This document shows, piece after piece, positions 27,016 to 39,600 of a DNA stretch of 64,000 bases. The position numbers and the translations under genes are program-made. Where the stretch lies: contig NC_071340.1 in the NCBI RefSeq assembly GCF_027744825.2, positions 4,962,501 through 5,026,500 on the forward strand, read 5' to 3'. The notes beneath the pieces were generated by a model that saw nothing but the letters and a program-made list of their open reading frames with translations, was not told the DNA's origin and ran no database searches. Numbering within the stretch: position 1 is the first letter of the stretch; every line of letters begins with the position of its first letter. This DNA comes from Synchiropus splendidus. Taxonomy: Eukaryota; Chordata; Actinopteri; Syngnathiformes; Callionymidae.

Positions 27016-29203
27016 GTACGTAAATGTCAATAGAAAATCATGTAGGGGGAAGATAAATTACAACGTAAAATTGAATCATTCAAATTCACATTTGATTTTG
27101 GAGGGGCAAAACTGTGAATGGTAGATGTAATTTACTGTCACAAGGAGCCGCAGTTTGTCCAGGCCTTTTGCTTAGGTCCTCTGGCAGTGCAAACATCACA
27201 CCAGACAGAATATCAAATAGCTATAATCTATTTATAGATGTGCATTGCTGCCATCAAGTGCTCAGTGAAACAGAAGGGCTCATTGTCAGATATCTATCAA
27301 ACATTAACCCAGATTAGGGACACACTGATAGAGTCCCACAAATGCCCAACTATCTGTGTATTCAACTCTTTAGAAGATGCCTAAAAGGTGTTAAACATTG
27401 GTTTATAAACGACAAAGGATCACAAAAAACAAAAACCCATCATTTGGATCGGCAACATTTTGCTTTTACAATGGTCACTTGACGTACATCAATAATTGTG
27501 ACTGCAACTACAGCTGATACTACAACTGCTATGATACAGTAACATGGTGTACAAGTGTAATTACCACTATGTCATGGTCAGTGCTTTTGCTTTTTTCTAA
27601 TGCAGCATTTCTAATCGAGTGGTCCATATAAGTTCGTCTGACACAGGAAGGATCTGATCAGGAAGGATCAGAGACCGATCGACAATAACGGCATGGGAGC
27701 GCTTAATGTGGATAACCACGAGATTACGCCAGTAAACTAATATGCTGGCTACGCTATGGCTGCAAAAGGGTTGAAAAACTGCAAGTTTCAATCATATTTG
27801 GCAAAATTACAGAGTGGAAACTCTTTTCATGGAAACCAGTGTGATGACACTACGAGTAGGACATTATACTGGCACTAATGATTGGACATTTAGGGCGTCC
27901 TGCGTAGAAAAACTGGCCGTCCTGTTCTGAATGCAGGAGGGTGTCCATTTTTTCATGTTTTGCAGTTTCCTCAGGACACCCAGATGGTCTTTTACAGCAG
28001 AGTATTGACATAGTATAGTGTAGTCTGAGCATTGTGAAAGACGTAATAAGACATTTCTTCCAAGTATTCCAAAACAGTTTGACTGTTTTGCACCCTCACT
28101 GAGATTAGATAAAATTTAATCTCTAAAAATCCTCTCTCACCAATTCTGAGAATTTCTGTATTTTGTTGCTTTGCTGCCCTCTGCATGTGTGAGACCATGA
28201 GTGTTATATCTGTCTTATCTAATATATAATCCTTTCACCTCCAGTAGTGACTCACTCTGCTGTGTTTTTGAGAGAAGGAAAACAGAAATACAAAAGGGAG
28301 GAGACGGCATTTCCAACGTTATCCAGTCCTTGGATTTTTGTCAAAGATGGGGCGGAGTGTGGTACTCTGAAAGCTTGGTGACAGGCTGGGCAAGCACAGA
28401 GGATGGAATGTTCCAGAGAAATATGTTGCCTATTCATGGAGGACAGAAACGAAAACTCCCTCACTCTCTCCCTCCACCTCTGCTCTCTCGTGCACTGTCT
28501 CTCCCTCCTCTTCCCTGAGACTCCAGCTTCACTTCACCGTAATAATTCTCTCACTGCGCTTTTCCTGGCATTTAAATCTGTCTAAACAGTTTTTAACTTC
28601 TAGCATTTATTGCTGTGCAGAAATCAAACTGAAATCTCCATCAGAACTGAAATACAACTCACTATTAATACACATCTTTACATCTTTACACACTGAGAGT
28701 AAACAGCGATGCATGCTAGAGATTAATATATTCCTATTTTGGATTGTTGATGGTGAAATTCACAACAGTGAAATGTGTTGTTTAGACATTATTTATGAGT
28801 TACATGTTGTAAATGATGTGATTGATTATTTATTAATTTAATATGGACTTCAAGAATAGATTGAGATCATCACAGTGGACAGACCACAAGTTTGAGCGTG
28901 TCTGCACGTCCTCTCATTTTCGTCACTAGCCCATAAGAAAACAGACAGCTATTAATTCTGGACTACAATTCTGGGCTCAGAATAATACATCTGGAGAAGA
29001 CCTATAAAGAGATAGATATTAAAGCATGTATTCGCAGGTTTGACTGCTTTCACAGATGTATAAATGGAACTAATATTCCAACTCATAAGAACAAAGGTGT
29101 GGCATAGAGAGAGCCATCCCAGACAGTCCTGGCATTGGGACAGAGACGGTGCATGCAAGACACAACTTCTAGTGATAGGACCAGAAGGAAATAATATCGA
29201 AAT

Positions 29204-30070
29204 CAGTTGTCTGAATACGTGCTCCACCCTCTAACAGATCTCGCTATTGGTACACACTTTGGCAAAGCCCATAGGAATAACATGCCTTCCTGCATGGCCC
29301 TTACCCGAAGGACCAGCCACATCAAAAACGCCAAACACAAGAAAAACACGACCCACCTCATGGTGGTCTCGAAACACTCTGTGGGATCGAATGAACCCAA
29401 CTTCATATCTCTGAGACAGGCTCAGGTGAATGTCAAAGCTGATGTCCAGGATGTGGCTGCGAAAATGTCCAACATAGACACTCCCTGAAACAAGGATGCT
29501 GACAATGAAATCGTTCAGCCCACTCCGCAGGTCACCACCCTTCCAGCCAACTGACCACCATAGCACACTAATAGTCTCTCCAATTAACGCACTGCTCTAG
29601 TGTTATCCCATAGATCGCCAAAGCTCTCACTGGGCAGAGCAAAAATGATCTGTCACCTGAATGGTGAGGTAATCACCATAAGGATAAAAGATGGATTCGG
29701 GCAGAGTATGATCAAATCCCTGACACGAACACGTTCATTGGCAGTGCCAATAGATCCCCGCTTTTAGCATCCAAAGCCACAACTTGCTCAGGACACTCAG
29801 GTGCCCTCTAGGTAAAAACCTACACATTCTTTTAGCAGACACTAAGGCCAGAAGGAGCAACGTCTTAAAAGACACTACATCGAGATGAGCAGACTTGTCT
29901 AAAGGTGACTCATACAGTCCCGCCAACACAGTCTGCAGATTCCAACGAGGGATACCAGCTCTAAGAACTGGTCTGATCCTCCCTCCCATGTGAAAATCAC
30001 TTGACTACGGGATGGCTCCTGGCTGAGAACCTACCAAAGCCCACATGTCCCGTAGCAGAGCTGACAGAGC
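29204..30070 (-). mobile_element. Degenerate DIRS-like retroelement fragment, recombinase end, inverted relative to the 25.8-kb copy
   Basis: On the minus strand, 29735-29989 codes ESPLDKSAHLDVVSFKTLLL and LALVSAKR, matching the part of fish DIRS tyrosine-recombinase proteins usually read as SFKTALLLAL-SAKRV. PNPSF follows further along. The 3' end at 29204-29251 carries ACCAATAGCG, TTAGAGGG and TATTCAGA-AACTG in the same order as 26956-27003 of the other copy, showing a common family. Stop codons interrupt the frame and the catalytic tyrosine region is not intact. Confidence 0.6.
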
Positions 30071-30621
30071 TCCGTGCATCAGGCTATATATGCCTTTAGT
30101 GTACCTTATGGATGTATTATGTATGTATGTCATCGAGTAGCCCCCAGTGTGTAAAGACAGGTGCGTCAATGTTCGCATTTTCGTGCTTTTAATCGGATGG
30201 CTGTCTCTGTGCAGGGACCTTGTCAGACATCGTCTTAATTTAAATCAATAATAAACGTATTAAATAACCTCAATAAGCTGCTCTTGAGCTGTTGCATGAA
30301 TATGACAGCTGTACAAAACTACTACTACTGGTGATAACAATAATAATGTTTCTAGGAAGTGAAGTTACATTAAGGGAACTCAATCTGCCACCACTGTCTC
30401 TGGTAGCAGAATAAGATTAGTTATCTGGTGAGAATTCTCGTAATTGTGTGATAATATCGCGATATATATTGCAAAGAAAGCTAAATTGCAATGTCTGAGT
30501 CTTTTATATCATGCATCTCTATTGCAATGACTGAAATGAAATATGTGCTGAGCACATTCTGGCCTGAGACCCCTACATGAATTGAGGCAACAGTCATGTC
30601 CGCAAAATATATTACCTATAC

Positions 30622-31145
30622 CAGTGGCCCCCTACCTTTTTATCACCGCCCACCGGTCAACTCTAGACATTTGGAACGTGGCCCGGGGGGTATGAAGTTG
30701 CCACTTTGAACCGTCAGATAAGGCCTCTGCATGTTTGTGGCCCACTAAGACTCACAAACTCCACTCCTCTCAACCAGTGCCCTAATGCTCTCTGACTCAT
30801 GCCTTCAAAATGGAATACAAATACAACACGAAATCGAATATTAAGTGCATGAAAATTTAAAATCACCATATTGTTAAATCAATCGGAGCCCTGAGCTTCT
30901 TTCTCTGCAAGGAGACGGTCCCATCTGGGAGTGAAGGTAGACAGCCGCAAGAAATCCATGTTTCAAGTATTGTTTATTAAAAACTTGGTAGTCATAGGCT
31001 TTCCTCCTGTCTCTTCACGGAGCCTTTTCCCCTTCATAAAGAAACAGCTGTTTCCTTCTCATTTTGCGAGCTTGTGGGTTAAATTGTGGTACCAATTGAT
31101 CCACGAACCGGTACCGGTCCCCGGCCTGGGAGTTGGGGACCACTG
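30622..31145. mobile_element. Non-autonomous hAT-type transposon (524 bp) with 8-bp target duplication
   Basis: The ends are inverted: CAGTGGCCCCC at the left and, reverse-complemented, CAGTGGTCCCCAACTCC at the right. Flanks are ACCTATAC (30614-30621) and GCCTATAC (31146-31153), a 7/8 match of the 8 bp expected for hAT elements. The right interior contains ACGAACCGGTACCGGTCC, a phrase common in vertebrate hAT-derived repeats. No transposase frame is present, so it depended on another element. Confidence 0.75.
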
Positions 31146-31153
31146 GCCTATAC

Positions 31154-34100
31154 ACATGCACTCATTACATTGCACATTTGTCCTCTATGTCTCCTTATCA
31201 TTAAAAGTCATCATAAGTCAACATTATTTTAGAGCAAGCCCTCTTTAAACCTGTCTGAACACAGGCTGGTTCAATAGAAAGCACTGAGGTCCTGATGAAG
31301 AACTAGAACTGGGCCAGCGTGAAGTAGATCCAAAGTAGATCCACCGCGGCACTGCATTGCATTATCCCAGCCAGAAGAATTGGCTTGAAGGGGAAGACGA
31401 GGTGAGACAAACTGAAAGTGTGGCCTGACAGAGGCCTCTTTTGCAAGATAATGGGCAGCTCTGTGCTAACACGTTAGCTCTGTGCTAACTGCTGTTCAGT
31501 ATAGCTCTGGAGGATTTTAGACACTACAATAACTGGAATTGGATATTTAATCCAGCTCCCACAGTCCCTCCAGCAGCATCTTGACATTGGTCTGTGATAA
31601 CACAGGCTCTCAATCACTGAAACAATTTAACCCCAAAACATTACTGTCAGAAGCTGTTCTAGAACCTTCTTATTGCACATAAACTGCTTTGTATATTTAT
31701 AAAGAGTAAATAATGCTCTTTATAATCACGCAAATACAACCACGGTCACCACATTGACCAAATGTCTGTGGCAAACTATGATGCGCATTTGTATCATTAT
31801 TCATTTTAAAATGAATAAATCTGATGTAAATCAAATTAGACAAAGAATTGCGATATAAAGCAGAATCACAATATAAATCCAATCTACACCAAGTATCTGG
31901 AAACTACTGAATCGGGTCAAATACATATCGTCTACCTAATGACTAGTGCAGGGCCTTAATATGGATTATTATATGGCATCCTAATCTTATTCCTGGATGA
32001 GGCTGGATTACCAAAGGTTCACATGATTACAACTACTTTGGAAACAATATATAAACTACATGCTGAAGCAACACAGGCATTAGCTCATGATTTCCCAACT
32101 GGATGGGAGTGGGTAGAGGGGGAGGCAGTGCGGAGGGGGAGGTTAAAGGGCAGCAACAAGTCTATAGCAAAGGTTAATCCTGAGATCAATCTGAACACAC
32201 AAACACAGTCTTGGCTCAGCAGGTGTAAATCCAAAGCTAGAACATTAATGTGCCAAGAAAAAGCTGGTTTTCAAAACCAGAAAGAAGGATGAATCATTTT
32301 TAATTAATTGCCTGAATGGATTCACTGCAAAGCAATCTTCAGTCATATTTCTGTGATGTTATTAAAGGAAAAGGACACTAGCAGAGCGCCATTACATGTC
32401 AAATCAAGCACATCAAGATGTCGATTATACGTGAAACACTGATCCATTTGTGTTTCTTAGAAGGCACAAGCTTTCTTGTTTTCTCATCACCACAAATGGC
32501 TTGTTGTGTTCATCCACAAACAGACTAGATACCACGGCTTCAGTTTAAATGTTCCGCCTCAGCTCTTCCCTGACTGACCCGGTACAAACCGACGGGAAGC
32601 AAATACACAATTTGTTCATCTACGCACCACAACACACAATTATAGATACAGTCAAATAAGGAACATCACAAGCGTACAGTACAGTATCCCTGTTTAATTA
32701 GTAAAGGAAAAGAAAAACATGCGGTCGTTCTCATTTTAATTGTCATTCAGCATTACAGTACAGTAAGTACTGATTAATGTCACATACACTTCCCATAGTT
32801 TGTGCAGCACCCGCACAGGACACGGACATATTTGGGTCAGGATTTGGTACTTTGGTTTGCTTATGTGAAGTTAAAGATTGTTTGGATTCATGATTGCTTT
32901 TATTCTGGGTGTCACTGATTAACGAGAAAACCCTTAATCTTTGGATGACTACATGGAGTACAACAACTGAAAGGAAGCTAAGAATATTCACAGCATTGCT
33001 ACACACAAGACCTCTCCCATGATTTACAACAATGAGTGAGGTATGTTGTGAAGATAGGTCAAGCCAAGTATGAATTAACCAGTGAGCCCATAATGCACAA
33101 AACAAGGGCACCATAACCCAACCCTAACCCACTATATAGGGATATTGACTTGACAGACGGTTAAGTGGCCCAACTGACCTTGAGGTAAGCCTGGAGCTAG
33201 GTTTATAGACGAGAGGGTGAGTGTTAGGGGGAGGGAGGGCCATGAAGAGGAGGGCAGAGGATCCTAGGAGCTTAACAGTGGCTGTCAGAGAGAGAACATC
33301 AATTCATTCTAGGCACATTTTCATCATTACTTAGACAGTTTATTCTAGTGACGAACTGACACCGTAGACAAAAAGAAACTGCTACTCTGAGAAGAGTAAA
33401 TTTGATATAAAGGAACCAGAAATACAAGTAATTTAATTCTTACCAAAGTAAACCATTATTAGCAACCTTCAAGTTAGCACGTTGACAGTTCTATGGTACC
33501 AGCTCTGTTTGAGATTACAGTAACTCATTCAAGGAGTGTGGTGTTCCATTTCCGAGTCACAATTAGTGAGCTGAAGTACCATGTCATGTGAAGGTGTTTT
33601 CAAATTTTTGGGTTGATGGAAAATACACCATGAGGACTGATGCTAAATGTTCGCCTTTAGTGTCATGAAGCTGCGATATCAGAAGGCTGAGGAGAAATGA
33701 AATGGTGAGTATATGAAGAGGACCACCACTTAAAACTATACACACCCTCCAGATCAATACTGCCCTACAGCAGCTTCAAACACTGGATGTAACCCACATT
33801 ATCATCTGTTATCTCTGACATCAAATCCTACAGAGACACATTGGGTGGGTGATGGCAAAGCCCTATAAGCTTTAAGAGGCAGGCCTCATGTTAAACACAC
33901 TGAGCGGACACCACACTGAAGGAGAACAGGAACCACTCATCCACATCGCCACGTGAAGAACCAAAACCCTGTACGTCCAATAATAGAAGGCTTCTGCACG
34001 CAGGAGACCAGAGGGTGAGTGGTATCACTTAACTGCGCTCCTGCAGCATTGCAAGTTGAATGACACATGCAGAAAAAGTATTGTGCTGCTGCATTGCAGG

Positions 34101-36480
34101 TGAGGACAGACAAGTTTTGTGTTGACCTGTCTGGTGCCTTATTATTTATTCACAGACTGCTCTTTTGCACGCATCTGTGACTATTATCAAAGCACATAAC
34201 ATTACTCAAGCAATCTTGCCACAGCCAGGTCCAGAGACCTTAGTTCTTAGTGCGGGTGGCCCTTTGCTTCAAACAAATATTGAGGAATAAGGAGTGAAAT
34301 TAAGAGTCAAGTTTTGTCAACTTGCCATTTGGCCTGGAATAAATACCAAGATAAATCTAAAATGGCCCCATGCGGGAAAAAAAGTAAAGTCTCTTTCTCG
34401 TTATTCTGTATTTACAGTGCATTTTAGAAGGCAAGAACCAAAGCACAGGACAAGCCCAGACCCGGGCCTTCTGCACTGCACGCACCTCGCCTTCAGGGTT
34501 GCAAAGAACCAAATGACGTCACACTCAGCTGAGGACAAAGCCCACTGGTTTCTTCCAGACAGGGAGGAAGAAGGGAGGGGGCTATGAGAGCAGCACAAGG
34601 ACAACCTCGAGTGATGTTGGGTGGATTATCTCCAACATGCGCATAGGAGTATTTGCATTTTGCGTGTGTAGGGAAATCATTTTTACACACACATCTGGTG
34701 TCTTGCCCTCAGTACATGTATGCAATGGGCACACTAATGTCTTCCATGTCCTGCTCATCAGGACAATGGTAAGATTTGCCATGCATCACCTCATTGATGC
34801 TATTGATACAATAAAATCTGGACTCAAAGTAAAGTAATCTCACATAGCACATATGCCTTAAATATGTGTTCCAGTCCCTTCTTCTACTGAGAGTATTTCT
34901 GTTCATCATCACTCCTCCCACTGAGCCACAGTCATAATCTCACCGATTTATGCCAGAGCTGTTTGACACAGAGATGATGAGTGCAACATCAAGGATGTCA
35001 GGAAATGGCAATGTGTGCAGAATAGCATCAGTGGACTGTCTATTAACTGCCACTGCAGACATAAAGGGAAGCGTGAGTGAGGCAGACAAAGCAGGGAACG
35101 CCCCCTGCAATCTCCTGTCAGGTCAGCAACTGGTTCAAGCTGGATTCCTGTCATCTTCTACTCACATTCACAGATTATTTCATGAACTAAAAGAGTGGCG
35201 TGAGCTGCGTCTTTAGACATGCAAATGACCAAGGCATGAATTCCCATGATACCACCACGCGCAGCGAGATACAGTCATTTAACAGGTAAAATGAAGTGCT
35301 TAACATACCTTTCAGCAATGTAGATGCGTGAATATCCTGGACTTGTGAACACGGTTTAGTTGTTTGGCCTTTTTTTCTTGTCTGTGCCGTGACTGCTACG
35401 TTGCTTGACTCCAATGTCGCTAATGCTACTCGATCAAGAAGCTACAGGTTCACCAGCATATTATCGCTTTCCCTCACCTATTCGCTATTCTCTCAGGTCA
35501 CTGCGTTGCTTCCATTCCATCTGTCTTTCTTGAGTGCTCGCAGATGTTTTCCTTGTTCCAGTCTTTTCCTAAAATTCGTCTCGTCTGTCTCTTTAAGCCA
35601 CGGCGTTTCCGGGGTTCACTCACACGTATATGCATATATAGTGGGCGGGCCATTAAGGCCAGCTGAGCGTCTGTCATTTAAGCGATTGGCCGCAGCCCTC
35701 TAGTGCAGCCAATGAGCGCGTCTAAACCACACCTCTTCTGAATATATGTAGCAACTGCGTGTCGTGATTGGAGGATGGATTAACTGAAGGCCCGCCTAGT
35801 ACACGTGCTACTCCCCCCTCCCACTCCTGCGCGTCAGAATAGACGCTGTCCTCCCACGGTCAATAAAGTCACTAATATTTTACAGATGAACACAATCATG
35901 CACTGGTATCTGGTGGAAAACAGCCTAGGCGCATTCGCATTTAATTAAAGTGTGCATTTACTCGCTCGATTGCCTTAAATTGGTTGTGACCGTGTTGCCA
36001 GAGACATCCGACATGATGAATCCTGCCCCAACCAACACAGAGGCCCGGTCATTGTGGAAACATGAAATGACTCAGCTTTATTGCAGCCATACTTACGATT
36101 CAAATTACGTTACCACATCCTCATCAACAGTGAAGATTTAAAATGTAAGCCTCAGAATGGATCAAATCATTATTTCATCAGCGCCATCTGTTCCATGTTC
36201 ACAACGTTGACCCACTAGAGTCAGGCCTGGCTCGACCCAGTTCTGACAGATCTTTCTTGAAGCGGGACACCTTTCGCAAGTACGTTGTAGTTTCTAAGAT
36301 CACCTCAATAAAGCCATAGAAAGCTGAAAAAAATTTTACGGGAGCACAAAAGAAATAATAATCAAAGAATGATCGTTGACATTATCGGTAATTACAAGCT
36401 TGATTGACGTGCAACGAGGTGGGAAAAAGGTTCAATAAAACAATTTACAAAATATTTAAAAATCACCGACCGAAAAAGAC
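31154..36480. other. Intergenic stretch without a supported gene
   Basis: No exon with family resemblance on either strand. The segment 35640-35860 is richer in CpG, with a GTGGGCGGGCC box and an ACACGTGCT E-box, and could be regulatory or a repeat end. Open frames of 60-123 codons here are not convincing. Confidence 0.4.
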
Positions 36481-36543
36481 AACACTTACATGAGATTTTT
36501 ATTGTCATGTATCGTTGAGTGAATAGCGACACCTGGTGTTCAG

Positions 36544-36549
36544 TTTATT
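36544..36549 (-). terminator. Candidate polyadenylation signal of cenatac
   Basis: TTTATT on the plus strand (AATAAA on the minus) lies 133 bp past the cenatac stop codon. A second one at about 36497-36502 is an alternative. Confidence 0.55.
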
Positions 36550-36681
36550 ATATACACAAAACTTATGCCGACATTATCTTTGAAAAACACTGCCATAGGA
36601 AATAAAAGGTGGAAGTAGGAGTGCATGAATACACCAAGGAGGGAGACGTTCAGTAGCCATTCCACCTTCACTTCACACTTT

Positions 36682-39600
36682 TCAGTACTGCTTCTTTGAT
36701 CCCTGGGTGCCACTCCTCTTCCTCTTTCTTTTCTGGCCTTCTTCTTGTCTGAATTGATGCCTGTCAGAGAATAAGAAATCTTTCTGATGATGAAAACCAA
36801 GAGGAGCTCTGACCACAGTTATATATGATGTATATTCTTTAACAACAAGAATTACTCAATATATTCTGTACACACATTGTTAATTAACCACCGCTTCGTC
36901 CTGTTCACTGTTGCGGGGAGTGCTGGAGTGTAGCGGTCATTGGGTAAGAGGCGGAAATACACCCTGAACAGCTTGCCAGTCCATCGCAGGGCACACACGC
37001 ACATGCAGCATGTCCGGAGACCGGAGAACACGGTAAAAACCCACGCGCAACAATATATGCTTTGCATTTTTATAGGAGGTGGATCATTGTGACATTTTTA
37101 GCTCACAAGCTGCAAAAGTGTGGGCACCCATGACTCAGAAGGCTTCTGACATGGTCTCACACACACCTGGACTGCCAGCGCCGGCCACTGTTCCACACAC
37201 GCCCGAAAGATGGAAGCCAGTTGGCGTCTGTGTTTGAGCTGTGATCAAAGTTGGCGCCGACTCGGTTTGGTGGGAGTTTCTTTGACTTTTCAAGTTCCCC
37301 TGGGGAAGAAAAAAAACAACTTTATTGTCAGGATCAAGGACCATGGTCAGTTGAACATTAATGACCATATAGAGTACTAGCAGAGACACAAGGACAACAA
37401 ACTGACCATATTCAAAAAGCCAAAGTGAATGGAAAAGACTTCTGACTGACTGTGTGAATATAGCTTCAGTTTAAAGAGCTAATGGTGAATTAAACATCAT
37501 CTACATTGTCCCCTCTTTCATCTCTCTGGTCAAATATCAGCCAGTCCATCTTTAAGTGTCAAATGTCTTACTCTGTTTGATGAATCCTTGAACAGACGGA
37601 CCGATCTCAGCTTGTGCTGAAGAAGCAGATGTTCCTTCTTGTGGATCATCCTGAAGCCAGGGTGGGACGGCACCTATTAAAGATAGCACCATTCAATCAC
37701 TTCAGCAAAAAAATGTTCAACTACATTTCAGAAAGTCCCAAACACATTATTGACTTTTTAGAGATTAAGAATAATAATAATTTAAAAAAATAATAGAAAA
37801 TATATACTGGATACTGGTGTTGGCTTCCAGTAATCAAACATCTTTGCATGTGACCCAGGATGGATTCAGCACAGAACCAAACGTTCTTTACTTCATCAAT
37901 TTCAAGTAACATTCACATTGTTTAGGAGACAGATCATTTTCATGATCAAAGAGTTGATGATGTTTCCACCGATGCTCGTACCAAATGATGCATGAAGCAT
38001 CTGGCTCTCGTCTGGTTATAGCCGATAACACAGCTGGCTAACAACTGTTGATGAAGATGGCACTATCAATTCCATCCGACATTGCCAGTGTTTTCTCTCT
38101 TCATCTTTATTATCAGCATGAAAGGAGGGAAGTCCCCACCTTCCCATCCATCCATTCTCATGCACTTATCCGTTGTCGGGTTTCGGGTGCAGCAGCTTCA
38201 AATAGTCAAGCCAAACACCCTTCTCCCGGTCAACATCCACCAGCTCTGACTGGGGGATGCTGAGACGCTCCCAGGCCAGTGAAGAGATACAACCCCTCGG
38301 CCTCCTCCCGGCTGACTGGTCTGAAACATCTCCAAAGGGAGGCGTCCAGGGGGCATCCTCAGGCGATGCCTGAACCACTTTAACTGACTCCTCTCAATGT
38401 GAAGAAGCTCTTCTCCGAGTCACCCCCGAGTGACAGAATGTCTGACACCATCTCTAAACCACATACTCCGTCGAGCAACCTAGTATTTGATCAATCTTTG
38501 ACTTCAGCTGGTTCTTTTCTATCGCAGTGCTTAGTCAGTCTAGCTAAACAGCACCAGAAAGACCTACACTGGCTGCAGCAACTTGAAAAAATTGTGGTAG
38601 TATTGGTTCCACCTTCCGTGCCACCCCTGACAAAGCCATCAACAAGACAAGCAAGAAGTCCACAAACATTACAGTCGTTATCCAGTCGACAGAAGACAGC
38701 AGGGTCAAACATTGCTTCTTTCCAGGAAAAAACCCACTATCTTTCACTCTGTAATACCAGTAAAGAGATGCATCAGCCAGACCATAAAATAAAGGCCAAC
38801 ATTTTCTGAGCTTCCAAAAGAGCTGTTCAGCTTCAGGTGGGGGTCAAATGAAAATGTCACATAACATCCATTCTCTCTAGAAAAGCACGTTCTGTATCAA
38901 TGCATTGGAGTTTACATTCCTTCTGACAGATCTCTGGTCGCTGATGCAGTGCAAGGGATTCTGAGGACCATTAAGATTTTCTTGCTCAACCATGTCTGCC
39001 TCTTCAGTACCTCACGTTTCACGATGAGGTTTTGGTTGCAATCCTGTTAAAAGCTCGCCTGGTGGAAATGTATGGTAACATCATCGCATTCATCCATTCA
39101 TCTAATCTATTACTCCGCAGTTTCTGTGAATCATCCACACTTGCACTGCATCTTGCATCCACACTACAGATTAACGGCGGCAGACACTAACAGACTCAAC
39201 AAACTAATCCGCAAAGCTGGTGATGTGGTGGGGTTGAAACTGGACTCCTTGGAGACGGTTATGGAGAGAAGGATGCTCCTGAAACTAAAGAGCATCCTGG
39301 ACAACATCACCCACCCCCTCCATCAGCTCCTGGTCCAATACAGTAGCACGTGGACCAACAGATTGAGACTACCCACCTCAAAGACTGAGCGCCACAGGGG
39401 GTCCTTTCTTCCTGTGGTAATAAAACTGTACAATTCATCCCTGAAAAACTACAGTGAAGGATTCTTTCGTTTTTTCTGTTCATTCTGTCCTTGAATCTGC
39501 TTTTTCTTGCACATTGTTTTTAAGCTCTTTTGTATAGCTTTTTGCACTTTATATTATTTCTTTTTCATTTTATTGCGATATGTTGTGTACAGAGCATGTT

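Noticed and set aside
29207..29488. 93-codon plus-strand frame
   Set aside because: Antisense to the DIRS-like fragment and without resemblance to any protein.
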